A stretch of DNA of 43,926 nucleotides from CAZZEX01 sp964653285. Its GTDB lineage: Bacteria; Chloroflexota; Anaerolineae; B4-G1. This document shows, piece by piece, positions 8,647 to 18,281 of this stretch. The number at the start of each line of letters is the position of its first letter. The first letter of the stretch is position 1. The notes below the pieces were generated by a model. The model saw nothing but the letters and a program-made list of their open reading frames with translations, did not search any database and was not told the DNA's origin. The position numbers and the translations under genes are program-made. The DNA lies in the NCBI GenBank assembly GCA_964653285.1, contig CAZZEX010000036.1, positions 1 through 43,926 on the forward strand. Direction: 5' to 3'.

Positions 8647-8849
8647 TTATCCGGGGACGTTTCATCGGCGACGCACCCTATTTTGCCGCCCATGTTCGGT
8701 CAGAGCAGTTCGAAGGGATGGTCTGGCTACTCGCAGATACGGGAGCCTCCCGGACTACGCTGCTTGACCGTGATGTGAGGCGGCTTGGTATCCCGTCCGC
8801 TGCGCTGGAACCGGCGTTACTACTGAGAGTCTTTCGGGAGCCGCGCTGA
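8643..8849 (+). CDS. Retropepsin-like aspartic protease fragment, probably truncated
   Basis: The 68-residue frame opens with a strand-rich segment and reaches the active-site motif LLADTGASRTTLLDRDV (about residues 29-45). DTGAS is the catalytic signature of clan AA aspartic proteases, which act as dimers when encoded as single domains. Bacterial single-domain members are normally ~110-140 residues with a later flap and a GRD-type strand. Here the frame stops 23 residues after the RRLGIP segment, and no continuation was found in the other two frames, so the gene looks 3'-truncated. It is coupled by ATGA to the upstream DUF5678-like gene. It could be a decaying gene or, less likely, a functional short form. 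Confidence 0.5.
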   Translation: MIIRGRFIGDAPYFAAHVRSEQFEGMVWLLADTGASRTTLLDRDVRRLGIPSAALEPALLLRVFREPR

Positions 8850-8968
8850 TGAAGCGATTTGTGTTCGATGGCGTAACTCGTTGCCGCCTGGAGCAGGCCA
8901 TCACCGTAACCCACCACCTGTTGTCATTCGGTTACGTGCATTGAAAGCGGAATGCCAAAAAGCCCTCC

Positions 8969-9068
8969 AACCGCAAGTCCATCCCCCAACACTTGCGAGA
9001 CCATCTGGCTGAAGGTCGGCACGTTCCGGGTATTTTCGAGTTGAACCCCAGAATGAGCATCGGTGAGA
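8969..9068 (+). pseudogene. Remnant of a DUF5615-type PIN-like toxin, C-terminal end
   Basis: In one frame these bases read NRKSIPQHLRDHLAEGRH and then VPGIFELNPRMSIGEI. This resembles the last third of DUF5615 PIN-like proteins (THDxxTMPxHxxxHLAAGRHxPGxxxLxxxxSIGExIEELLLI). There is no start, no N-terminal catalytic Asp region, and the frame runs straight into the promoter repeat at 9091. It is best read as a gene fossil; assignment rests on motif memory only. Confidence 0.45.
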
Positions 9069-9090
9069 TACCAGACACATGGGCCGAGAG

Positions 9091-9119
9091 TTGCACTCCG
9101 GCCCGTGTGATGTTATACC
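9091..9119 (+). promoter_or_regulatory. Promoter-module repeat, copy 1
   Basis: TTGCAC (9091-9096), a 17-base spacer and TATACC (9114-9119). The surrounding 34 bases match the promoter of the binding protein at 14469 in all but two positions. No gene with a ribosome site follows closely, so this copy may be stranded. Confidence 0.55.
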
Positions 9120-9173
9120 CTCGCTGTGGCCGGCGTCCCGATTACCAATTTACCAGTTTCCAATCTACCAATC

Positions 9174-9270
9174 TTGCCCTCTGGCCCGTGTAATGTTATA
9201 CTCGGCCTCCGAGGAGGAATAGATGCTTTACCAACAGCGGGTAGAGCTTCTTGGAATTGACGCCGCATGA
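9174..9270 (+). pseudogene. Promoter-module repeat, copy 2, with the decayed start of a binding-protein gene
   Basis: TTGCCC (9174-9179) and TATACT (9197-9202) are 17 bases apart, followed by GAGGAGG and an ATG at 9223. By hand alignment about 54 of 68 bases match the promoter, ribosome site and first codons of the lipoprotein gene at 14469: MLYQQR here, MLHQRR there. The frame closes after 15 codons and nothing of the mature protein remains. This is a duplicated leader whose gene has been lost; it may still drive transcription toward moxR. Confidence 0.55.
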
Positions 9271-9326
9271 ACCTTCCATCTCTCTGGTTAGTAAACATAT
9301 TGAGAGCCATTACGTAACTTGTCTCT

Positions 9327-9486
9327 GGCGGCAAGCAGGGCAATCGCATTTATAATGTCGGGCAGACTTTGGGACACCGAAAAGCCCTTTTTGCTCCCGC
9401 TGGATTGCCAAATCCAGTGGCTAGGGCCTGGATCTGGCGATCCAGGCCGAGCGAATGGGATAAATGCGATTGCCCTAGGCGGCAAG
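9327..9486. mobile_element. MITE-like element with 17-bp inverted ends and a 9-bp target duplication
   Basis: Bases 9337-9353 are the exact reverse complement of 9460-9476 (17 bp, containing GGGCAATCGCATTTAT). Just outside, GGCGGCAAG occurs at both 9327-9335 and 9478-9486 as a direct repeat, as expected for a 9-bp target duplication. The ~140-bp interior has no gene but two nested hairpins: 9425-9448 (GGCCTGGATC around TGGC) and a CTGGATT/AATCCAG pair near 9402-9419. This is a non-autonomous, transposase-mobilised element. A 9-bp duplication fits IS4- or IS5-like relatives, but the family cannot be named from here. Confidence 0.75.
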
Positions 9487-9560
9487 TAAGTCGAGCAGCA
9501 CCTAAGACACGCCTTATGGGCTGGAAGCCCATCGGCTATGTGTATCTCCTGGAGTTTCCT

Positions 9561-10517
<957 letters not shown>

Positions 10518-10519
10518 AG

Positions 10520-11812
10520 ATGACCACCTCGCTAGGTGTAGTACTAGGGTTGCTTGGTCTCAGTTTGCTGGGCCTGGCAGTGACCGGTTCGCCCCTTTAC
10601 TCCCGTTTGAGTTATCTGTGGGGGTTTCTGCTGGTGGGAAGTTGGCTCTGGGCTGCGCTGGCACTGCGGGGGGTTCAGGTGCAACGCGAGGCGCGCACCC
10701 GACGTGCTCAGGTGGGGCAGATTTTTCAAGAGCGGTTTGAGATTCGAAACAGTAGTCGCCTGCCACGTCTGTGGCTGGAGGTGCGCGATGAATCTGCCTT
10801 GCCAGGTTCACGGGGATCGCGTGTGCTCACCTTGATTGGGGGGCGGCAACGCCGGTCCTACCTGGCGCGTGTCCGCCTGGTGCAACGGGGGGTATTCGCC
10901 TTGGGACCCACTGTACTGGCATCGGGGGATCCTTTTGGCCTGTTTCCGGTTAGCCGCATCGTGCCACCGGATGCCCCTTTACTAGTGTACCCCATAACGG
11001 TAGAGGTGCGCACTTTCCCTAATCCACCAGGGTTGTTGCCGGGCGGGGAAGCCCTGCGTCGCCGCACGCATCAGGTGACGCCGAATGCAGCGGGGGTGCG
11101 TGAGTATGCCCCTGGCGATTCCCTGAACCGCATCCATTGGCTGAGCACGGCGCGGCGAGAGCGCTTGATGGTCAAAGAATTTGAATTGGACCCCCTGGCC
11201 GAGGTGTGGATTTTTGTGGACGCTGCTCGAGAGGTGCAAGCCGCACTGCCCTATTCTCCTCCCGCCATGGCTGTAGATGCGTTATGGCGTCCTTTGACAG
11301 AGATAGTGTTGCCTCCTTCCACAGAGGAGTACGCGGTGAGCATCGCTGCCTCGCTGGGACGGTATTTCCTGCGGCGTGGGCGTGCGGTGGGGCTGGTAAG
11401 TTGTGGTCAATCGCAATCCCCAAATGTGTTGCCCCCTGACCGGGGCGGGCGGCAACTGGGCAAGATCCTGGAAGCCTTGGCACTATTGCGCGCTAAGGGG
11501 CACTTGCCTATCCCAGCCCTGGCGACGGCCCAGGCCCAACACCTGCCGCGCGGCAGCACGGTGGTCTTGATCACTCCCTCCGTGCGGGAGGAGGTGGCCC
11601 TGAGCGTGGATCTCCTCTCGCGCCGACGGTTGCGGCCGGTGGTCGTCTTGCTCGATGCAGCCTCTTTTGGTGGCCCGCCGGGGACAGAAGCCCTGGCGGC
11701 TGCTATCACGGCGCTAGGTGTGCCGGTGTGCCAGGTGGCGAATGGTGCAGACCTGGGAACTGCCTTGAGTATGGCAGCGCCGAACCTGGCGATCCGGCGG
11801 CAGCAGGGATGA
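10520..11812 (+). CDS. DUF58 family membrane-anchored protein
   Basis: A 430-residue partner of MoxR. Two hydrophobic segments near the N-terminus (LGVVLGLLGLSLLGLAV and LWGFLLVGSWLWAALAL) anchor it. A beta-sandwich region follows, and then the DUF58 hallmark REYAPGDSLNRIHWLSTAR with VKEFELDP and the vWA-like strand EVWIFVDAA (about residues 195-235). The C-terminal part is predicted to continue a vWA-like Rossmann fold (TVVLITPSVREEVALSVDLL). GAGGGGTAG precedes the ATG, and the stop overlaps the transglutaminase start. Function is inferred from context: a scaffold or substrate adaptor for MoxR. Confidence 0.88.
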   Translation: MTTSLGVVLGLLGLSLLGLAVTGSPLYSRLSYLWGFLLVGSWLWAALALRGVQVQREARTRRAQVGQIFQERFEIRNSSRLPRLWLEVRDESALPGSRGSRVLTLIGGRQRRSYLARVRLVQRGVFALGPTVLASGDPFGLFPVSRIVPPDAPLLVYPITVEVRTFPNPPGLLPGGEALRRRTHQVTPNAAGVREYAPGDSLNRIHWLSTARRERLMVKEFELDPLAEVWIFVDAAREVQAALPYSPPAMAVDALWRPLTEIVLPPSTEEYAVSIAASLGRYFLRRGRAVGLVSCGQSQSPNVLPPDRGGRQLGKILEALALLRAKGHLPIPALATAQAQHLPRGSTVVLITPSVREEVALSVDLLSRRRLRPVVVLLDAASFGGPPGTEALAAAITALGVPVCQVANGADLGTALSMAAPNLAIRRQQG

Positions 11813-14199
11813 GACCCATGAGACCGTCAACTCCCACACCCTCACACTCTCGCACCCGTTGGTGGGATCTATACGTCGCCTTTCTGCTGCTGGCTGCTCT
11901 AATCACTGCCGCCAGCCGCCTGGTCGCCACTCAGTGGACCGATCATCTGAACCTGGTCCAGACCTTGACCTTTCTAGGGGCCTTGGCCGGCCTGGCCCTG
12001 GGCCAGAGTATCTTCTCCCCGCGCCAGGCCGCCGCCTTTGCCCTGGCCTATGGCCTGTTCGCCGTTCCCTGGCAACTCGGCCTCACGCTGGGCGAGGGTA
12101 TCCTGTGGACTGAACGGTTGACCAGCCTTGCCGGCCGCCTGATCGTCGCCCTTGGCCAACTGGCGCGGCAGGAGGCCGTGCAAGACCCTCTGCTCTTCCT
12201 ATCCCTGATGGCCAGCCTCTTTTGGGCGCTGAGTGTGCACGCTGGCTACAATCTCACTCGCCATGCCCGCCCTTGGCACGCCATCCTTCCCGCTGGCCTC
12301 ACCCTGCTCATCATCCAAACCTACGACCCCTTCGTGGCCTCTCGCGCCTGGTTCCTGGCTGGCTATCTTTTCTTGAGTATCTTGCTTCTGGCCCGCCTGA
12401 CCTACCTGCACCGCTATGCCCACTGGCAGCAGACTCGCATTCGTCTGCCTCCCTACATCGGATTTGACCTGACCCGCGTCACCCTGCTGATCACTGCCCT
12501 GCTCATCCTGGTAGCCTGGACCATACCTGTCCTGGCCGATGTTCTGCCCCCTGCTGAGGAGGCCTGGCAGTACGTCACCCGGCCCTGGATCACCGCACGC
12601 GACCGCCTGAGCAAAGCCTTCGCACCCCTGCGCCGCACCGTCGGGCTGGTCAAATACTATGGGTACTATGGAGAGCACCTTTCTCTGGGCCGCGGGAGCG
12701 AACTCTCTGACACCCCCATCATGACCGTCGAGGCCCCGCCCCGCCCCGCTGGGAGCACCCGCTACTACTGGCGTGCGCGTGTCTACGACTACTACGCCGA
12801 CGCTCAATGGACTAACACCCTCACTACCACACAGTTCGTCACCCCTACATTCGGCTTGACCTTCCCTAAAGCGGAGGGGCGCTCAACGGTCACCTTTACT
12901 TTCAACCTGGTTGTCCCCATCGCGACCCTCTACACGGCCTCCCAGCCACTATGGGTCAGCCGCCCTGCCCGGGCGGACCTGGCCTATAATCCCGATGGCA
13001 CCACCGACCTGTCTGCCTGGCACGCCACCCCGCCCCTGCGCGCTGGCGAAACCTACCAGGCCCGATCTTCCCTCAGCACCGCCACCATCGCCCAACTGCG
13101 CGCGGCCGGCACTGACTACCCTCTGTGGGTCACTGGTCGCTACCTGCAGATTCCTTCCACTGTCACTACCCGCACCGTGCAACTGGCCCGCCAGATCGCC
13201 CTTGGCCTGGACAGCCCCCACGACGTCGTCGCCGCCGTCACCGCCTACCTGCGTGCCCGCATCCGTTACAGTGAGACTGTCCCTTCCCCACCCCCCGATC
13301 AAGAACTCCTGGACTGGTTCCTCTTTGACCTGCGCCAGGGCTTTTGCAACTACTATGCCTCTGCAGAGGTCATCTTGCTGCGCTCGCTGGGCATCCCTGC
13401 TCGCTTGGCCGCTGGCTTTGCCCAGGGCGAGTGCGAGGATGAGAGTGACACCTACCTGATACACCAGCGTGATGCCCACGCCTGGCCCGAAGTCTACTTC
13501 CCTGGCCTGGGTTGGGTTGAATTTGAGCCTACCACTTCCCAACCTTCTATCCAGCGCCCGCTGGGCGAGAGTCAGCCCTACACACCATCTGCTGGGGACT
13601 CTGAGAGACACTGGCACGACCGTCTTGAAGAACTCCTGGCCCTTGAGCCCTATCCACCCAACGAGTCGCCTCCTGCCGCCGCCCCGGACTTCAGCCAGAA
13701 TTTCAGGAGGGATGCAGCCTCCTGGGCCTTGCTCCTGGCCCTGGGCTTGATCCTGATCTTCCTCGCCTGGCGCAGGCGCCATCCCCGTGGCCTGCCGCCC
13801 CTCCCCGTCCTGTTGGAAGCGGGCCTGCGTCGTCTCGACCTGCAGCCGCCCGCCGTCCTGCGTCATTGGGCCCACCGCGCCATCTTACCTCCCCTGGCGC
13901 GCGCCTACCTGGAACTCAATCAGGCCCTGACCCGCCTGGCTGCCCCCCCTGACCCCGCTGACACTCCAGCCGAACGCGCGATAGCCTTGGCCCGCCTGCT
14001 ACCTGCGGCTGCGGATCCTGCCCAACGGTTGCTGGCCGAATACCAGGCCACGACCTATAGCCCCCGCGCCGGAAGCCTCTACATCGCTCAACAGGCTGCT
14101 CGCGCCATCCGCAACCTCTCTTGGCGAGCCAGGATTCGCCGACTCATCGTCCGCCGCTGCGAACCCGCTCCCCCTGCCTCATCCGCGCCGAAGATGTAA
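11809..14199 (+). CDS. Membrane transglutaminase-like protein with DUF4129-type C-terminus
   Basis: 796 residues. The N-terminal third has about six to seven membrane helices (from YVAFLLLAALITAA to TALLILVAWTIPVLA). An extracytoplasmic region and the transglutaminase core follow: Cys at about 513 (RQGFCNYYASAE), His at about 557 (RDAHAWPEVYFPGLGW) and Glu in EFEPT replacing the more usual Asp, which is common in this subfamily. One further helix (ALLLALGLILIFLAW) and a cytoplasmic DUF4129-like tail close it. ATG 11809 overlaps the previous stop (ATGA). The coding strand is strikingly C-rich, with codons such as GCC, CTG, CCC and ACC, unlike the G-rich neighbours. The role in peptide cross-linking or proteolysis is unproven for the family. 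Confidence 0.88.
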   Translation: MRPMRPSTPTPSHSRTRWWDLYVAFLLLAALITAASRLVATQWTDHLNLVQTLTFLGALAGLALGQSIFSPRQAAAFALAYGLFAVPWQLGLTLGEGILWTERLTSLAGRLIVALGQLARQEAVQDPLLFLSLMASLFWALSVHAGYNLTRHARPWHAILPAGLTLLIIQTYDPFVASRAWFLAGYLFLSILLLARLTYLHRYAHWQQTRIRLPPYIGFDLTRVTLLITALLILVAWTIPVLADVLPPAEEAWQYVTRPWITARDRLSKAFAPLRRTVGLVKYYGYYGEHLSLGRGSELSDTPIMTVEAPPRPAGSTRYYWRARVYDYYADAQWTNTLTTTQFVTPTFGLTFPKAEGRSTVTFTFNLVVPIATLYTASQPLWVSRPARADLAYNPDGTTDLSAWHATPPLRAGETYQARSSLSTATIAQLRAAGTDYPLWVTGRYLQIPSTVTTRTVQLARQIALGLDSPHDVVAAVTAYLRARIRYSETVPSPPPDQELLDWFLFDLRQGFCNYYASAEVILLRSLGIPARLAAGFAQGECEDESDTYLIHQRDAHAWPEVYFPGLGWVEFEPTTSQPSIQRPLGESQPYTPSAGDSERHWHDRLEELLALEPYPPNESPPAAAPDFSQNFRRDAASWALLLALGLILIFLAWRRRHPRGLPPLPVLLEAGLRRLDLQPPAVLRHWAHRAILPPLARAYLELNQALTRLAAPPDPADTPAERAIALARLLPAAADPAQRLLAEYQATTYSPRAGSLYIAQQAARAIRNLSWRARIRRLIVRRCEPAPPASSAPKM

Positions 14200-14419
14200 C
14201 TGTCTGACGAAACTCTGTCTCAAACCGACAAGCAATCGGACGCAGATACACGCAGGCTTTTGCAGGTAATAAATAAGGAAAGCAGCGTCCATCCGCGTCC
14301 CAAATCTTGACGCGTTGGTAAAAAAATTGCTCCCTCAAGGAGTTCAGACCGGCGGAGTGTATCGTCACCGCATTCAATCGTCCCTCCATATAGCCAATTT
14401 TGCGGGGCGGGTCTGAGAG
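14200..14419. other. Spacer with degenerate repeat sequence, no gene seen
   Basis: No coding frame is supported. The segment has paired motifs GGACGCAGATACACGCAGG (about 14238) and GTCCATCCGCGTCC (about 14287) of a degenerate type that recurs in many GC-rich genomes as spacer repeat, then AT-richer sequence before the promoter module at 14420. Confidence 0.4.
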
Positions 14420-14448
14420 TTGCACTCTGGCCCGTGTGATGTTATACT
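14420..14448 (+). promoter_or_regulatory. Promoter-module repeat, copy 3, driving the orphan binding protein
   Basis: TTGCAC (14420-14425) and TATACT (14443-14448) with 17 bases between, 20 bases before the gene start. This is the intact member of a three-copy family (with 9091 and 9174). Confidence 0.7.
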
Positions 14449-14468
14449 GAACATCCAAGGAGGGAGAG

Positions 14469-16382
14469 ATGCTGCACCAACGGCGATGTGTCTTGGCTGT
14501 ATTCACCGCAGCGGTACTGCTGCTCACCGCGTGTGCCCCCCAGGTCGTGACTGTCACCGTGACGACGCCGCCGGAAACGGTCGTGGTCACGGCCACGCCT
14601 TCTCCGTCGCCCACTCCCCCGCCACCGGGGCCGAAGGTGCTCACTGTCTGCCTGGTCGGCGAGCCCGACACGCTGTACCTTTACGGCGGCTCTCGCCTAG
14701 CGGCTACGCGGCACGTGATGGAGGCGCTTTACGATGGCCCCGTTGACCACCTGAGTTACACCTACCAGCCGGTGATCCTGCAAAAAGTACCCGCTATCGC
14801 CGACGGTGACGCTGTCACACGCACTGTGCGCGTGCGGGAAGGCAGCCGGGTGGTCAGTGCCGAGGGTGATGTCGTGGAACTGATGGAGGGGGTATGGGTC
14901 CGTCCGGCTGGCTGCTATACCCAGGAGTGCGCAGTCGAGTTCGAGGGTGATCCGCTGTGGATGGAGAAGATGGAGGTCACGTTTGCGCTGCGGGAGGACG
15001 TTACCTGGGCCGACGGTGAACCGCTCACGGCGGCCGATTCGGTCTTCGCCTTCCAGGTGGCCTCCGACCCTGCCACGCCCGGTGACCACTATCTGACTGA
15101 GCGCACGGCCGGTTACCGCTCCCTGGACAAGTGGCGCGTAAGGTGGGTCGGGTTGCCTGGTTTCATTGACTCTACTTACTTCCTGAACTTCTTCGCTCCT
15201 CTCCCTCGTCACCAACTGGAAGGCCGCTCTCCTGCTGCGCTGTTGCAGGCCGATGAGATCCGGCGCTACCCCCTGGGTTGGGGACCGTTCGTCGTCGGGG
15301 AGTGGGTACCTGGCGATCACATCACTCTTTCCCGCAACTCTCATTACTTTCGTGCTGCCGAAGGGCTGCCGTATCTGGATCACGTGGTGTTCAAGTTCAC
15401 CTCCGGTGCGCCAGAGTTGGTCGTCCGCCTTATCTCGGGCGAGTGCGACATCGGTACCCAGGATGCTGGCCTCGAGCCGTTCATGCCGCTGCTGGTGCAG
15501 GCTGAACAGCATGGTCTGCTGAAGGTGGTTTCCGCGACCAGCAATGGGTGGGAGCACATTGACTTCGGCATTGTCCCAGTGCCTGAGTACCGTCGAGCAG
15601 ATTTCTTCGGGGACGTACGGGTGCGGCAGGCTATCGTTCAGTGCCTGGATCGCCAGGCTATCATAGATGAGATTACATACGGCCGCAGTGTCGTGCCAGA
15701 TAGTTACCTGCCGCCAGAGCACCCGCTCTACGCGGGCGAGCATTTGAGGCACTGGGACTACGATCCGACGGCCGGGCGGGCGCTACTGGAGGAGGTTGGG
15801 TGGCTGGATGAGGACGAGGATGGGGTGCGCGAGGCCCACCGCATCCAGGGGGTCCGTACTGGTACGTTGTTCGAAGTTGCGTTGCTGACATCTTCGGATA
15901 GCCTGGCCTCGCAGCAGGTTGCTCGTATCGTCAAAGCCTACATGGCGGACTGTGGCATCCGCGTCAATCTGGAAACCAGGCCCTCGTGGGAGTTCTTCGC
16001 CGATGGACCCGAAGGGCCACTCTTTGGTCGCCAGTTCGACCTGGCCGAAACGGCGTGGTGGTTCGATGCCCTTCCCCCGTGTGGGCATTACATATCTTCT
16101 GAAATCCCAGACAAAGGGCGCTGGTATGGGGGTAATTCCACCGGTTACAGCAATCCCGACTACGATGCGGTCTGCCAGGCGGCGCTCCAGGCGTTGCCCG
16201 GCACCCCCCAATACGAGGAATACCACAAGCAGGCACAGGTCATCTTCTCTGAGGAACTTCCCGCCATCCCGCTGTTTATGTGGCTACGGATTGCTGTCGC
16301 CCGGCCGAATGTGCTGAATTTCACGCTGGATCCTACAGCACGAAGCGAGTTATGGAATATCGAGATGCTCGATGTAGAGTAA
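14469..16382 (+). CDS. Orphan family 5 solute-binding lipoprotein
   Basis: 637 residues. The signal peptide has lipobox LLTAC (Cys about 19), followed by a Thr/Val then Ser/Pro-rich tether (VVVTATPSPSPTPPPPGP) and an SBP_bac_5 domain beginning at LTVCLVGEPDTLYLYGG. Landmarks include TFALREDVTWADGEPLTAADSVFAF and DVRVRQAIVQCLDRQAIIDE. AAGGAGG lies directly upstream of the ATG. No permease or ATPase genes adjoin it, so it either shares the importer at 1683-8126 or acts as a sensor. It differs substantially from the binding protein at 3817, so it is not a recent duplicate. Ligand unknown; peptides are the family default. Confidence 0.88.
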   Translation: MLHQRRCVLAVFTAAVLLLTACAPQVVTVTVTTPPETVVVTATPSPSPTPPPPGPKVLTVCLVGEPDTLYLYGGSRLAATRHVMEALYDGPVDHLSYTYQPVILQKVPAIADGDAVTRTVRVREGSRVVSAEGDVVELMEGVWVRPAGCYTQECAVEFEGDPLWMEKMEVTFALREDVTWADGEPLTAADSVFAFQVASDPATPGDHYLTERTAGYRSLDKWRVRWVGLPGFIDSTYFLNFFAPLPRHQLEGRSPAALLQADEIRRYPLGWGPFVVGEWVPGDHITLSRNSHYFRAAEGLPYLDHVVFKFTSGAPELVVRLISGECDIGTQDAGLEPFMPLLVQAEQHGLLKVVSATSNGWEHIDFGIVPVPEYRRADFFGDVRVRQAIVQCLDRQAIIDEITYGRSVVPDSYLPPEHPLYAGEHLRHWDYDPTAGRALLEEVGWLDEDEDGVREAHRIQGVRTGTLFEVALLTSSDSLASQQVARIVKAYMADCGIRVNLETRPSWEFFADGPEGPLFGRQFDLAETAWWFDALPPCGHYISSEIPDKGRWYGGNSTGYSNPDYDAVCQAALQALPGTPQYEEYHKQAQVIFSEELPAIPLFMWLRIAVARPNVLNFTLDPTARSELWNIEMLDVE

Positions 16383-16486
16383 TGAGTAGTGCGTGATGCG
16401 CGAGTTCAGGCCCTCTCTTTATACTGGCGGAGATCGAATGAACGCTATCATGGTTTGTGCACTACACATTACGTAGTATTGCGCAT

Positions 16487-16514
16487 TTGTGCGCGTTCGC
16501 AAAAGGCGTATAAT
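16487..16514 (+). promoter_or_regulatory. Promoter of the receiver-kinase operon
   Basis: TTGTGC (16487-16492), 16-base spacer, TATAAT (16509-16514). The spacer region GCGCGTTCGCAAAAGGCG (16491-16508) recurs with two mismatches at 16545-16562 downstream, so a regulator could bind both copies. Confidence 0.6.
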
Positions 16515-16582
16515 CGGTCGTTGAGAAAGCCCCTTATGTGTTACGCGCGTTTGCAAAGGGCGCGTTACGTAGCGATAGCGAG

Positions 16583-18271
16583 ATGAACGACAGTCAGCAA
16601 ATGGCATCTCCCCACATCCTCATCGTCGAGGATGACGCCGAGATGGTGGAACTGATGCAGAACATGCTGGCACTGGTACATTGCCAGGTACAGGCTGCGT
16701 ATTCCGGCGAGGAAGCGCTTTCTCTATTGCGTCTGGAGGCGGCAGCAGGGCGCGAGATTGATCTGGTCTTGCTAGACATTATGGTGCCGGGGATGGACGG
16801 CTACGAGGTGATCGCCCGCGTCAAGGCTGACCCTGTGCTTCGTAATACCTCTATCATTATGACCACGGCCCTCGACTCGATCAGCGATAAGACGCTGGGC
16901 TTGGGATTGGGAGCCGACGATTACCTTACCAAACCTTTCGATCCCCAGGAACTGTTGGCGCGGATTGACGCCGTCATGCGCATTCGCCGCAGCGAGCAGG
17001 CACTGCGGCGGCGAAATCAGGAGCTGTCGGCCCTTATCGAGATCAACCGCATGGTTACCTCTAGCCTGGAATTCGATGAAGTCCTGGAGACGACGATACA
17101 GGGTATTCGTGAAATCCTGCATGTCGAGACTGGCTCCCTAGTGCTGGTGGATGAGGAAATAGGTGGGTTGATCTTTCGTAAGACCTTTAGCCCCGAGCAG
17201 GGTTGGATCACTGGCCGGACCATCCAACCGGAAGAGGGTATCGTGGGCTATGTGGTACAGTCTGGTGAGCCCAAACTCGTCAACAATGTCGAGCGCGACC
17301 CCCACTTCTCGGCTAAGGTAGATGAGGAAACAGGTTTCATCTCGCATACTATCCTCTGTGTGCCGTTGAGAATCCGCGATCGAGTGATTGGTGCCATTGA
17401 GGTAACCAACAAACTGGATGGGGTATTCACCGAGCAGGACCTGGAACTGCTGCAGGCGATGGCGGCCTCAGTTGCGGTGGCGGTGGACAACGCCAGTCTG
17501 TACAGTGAGTTGGCCGACTTCGCAAAGGAGTTGGAACGTTCCCAGGCACAACTTGTGCAGGCAGAGAAGATGGCAGCTATCGGTCGGCTGGCTGCCTCCA
17601 TTGCCCACGAGATCAATAACCCCCTCCAGGCGATTCACAACAGTCTGCATCTGAGCCTGCACGAGCGTCTTGGCGACGATAAACGCTTGCAATATCTGAA
17701 CATGGCCCAGACCGAAGTGCAACGGTTGATTGAGATCGTGCAGCGCATGTTAGATTTCTATCGGCCCTCGCGCGGCGGTGTAGCGCCCGCCGACGTCAAC
17801 AGCGTCGTAGAAAACGTGCTGGCCTTGGCTCACAAACGGCTGCAACATGGTGGTGTTCGTGTGCATACTCACCTGAGCCCTGACTTGCCCTTTGTGCCTG
17901 TAGTTTCCGACCAGATTACCCAGGTGTTCTTGAATATTGTCATCAACGCCATCGAAGCCATGCCCTCAGGCGGCGACCTGCGATTGGAGACGATGCTTTC
18001 GGAGGACGGCGAGTGGGTGCAGGTATATTTCCGTGACACTGGAGCGGGTATGTCGGCAGAACAGATCACCAATCTGTTTGAGCCTTTTTATACGACCAAA
18101 CTCGACGGCACCGGGCTGGGGTTGGCCATCAGTTACGGAATCATTGAGCGCCACGGTGGGACGATCGAAGTATCGAGCCAGCCGGGCCAGGGGGCGACCT
18201 TCGTCGTGAAGTTGCCCGTGCACCGGGTGGAGACGGAGAGTGGCCTGACCCTCGAGCCTGCCACGCAGTGA
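16583..18271 (+). CDS. Hybrid sensor: receiver-GAF-histidine kinase
   Basis: 562 residues, soluble. An N-terminal receiver domain (acid pocket EDD at 16-18, phospho-acceptor Asp65 in VLLDIMVPGMDG, Lys117 in TKPFD) leads to a GAF domain (about 150-305, with EEGIVGYVVQSGEP and CVPLRIRDRVIGAIEV). A HisKA helix follows with His342 in IAHEINNPLQA, then HATPase with N-box NIVINAIEAM, G1 DTGAGMS and G2 GTGLGLAIS. An input receiver means it is itself controlled by another kinase or works in a phosphorelay. ATG 16583 is preferred, though its ribosome site is weak; ATG 16601 is the alternative. The response regulator gene follows 10 bases later. Confidence 0.88.
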   Translation: MNDSQQMASPHILIVEDDAEMVELMQNMLALVHCQVQAAYSGEEALSLLRLEAAAGREIDLVLLDIMVPGMDGYEVIARVKADPVLRNTSIIMTTALDSISDKTLGLGLGADDYLTKPFDPQELLARIDAVMRIRRSEQALRRRNQELSALIEINRMVTSSLEFDEVLETTIQGIREILHVETGSLVLVDEEIGGLIFRKTFSPEQGWITGRTIQPEEGIVGYVVQSGEPKLVNNVERDPHFSAKVDEETGFISHTILCVPLRIRDRVIGAIEVTNKLDGVFTEQDLELLQAMAASVAVAVDNASLYSELADFAKELERSQAQLVQAEKMAAIGRLAASIAHEINNPLQAIHNSLHLSLHERLGDDKRLQYLNMAQTEVQRLIEIVQRMLDFYRPSRGGVAPADVNSVVENVLALAHKRLQHGGVRVHTHLSPDLPFVPVVSDQITQVFLNIVINAIEAMPSGGDLRLETMLSEDGEWVQVYFRDTGAGMSAEQITNLFEPFYTTKLDGTGLGLAISYGIIERHGGTIEVSSQPGQGATFVVKLPVHRVETESGLTLEPATQ

Positions 18272-18281
18272 GGATGGAGAA

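Noticed and set aside
9369..9560. 64-residue N-terminal extension of MoxR
   Set aside because: It translates the MITE and spacer; the conserved protein begins at ATG 9561 with a ribosome site.
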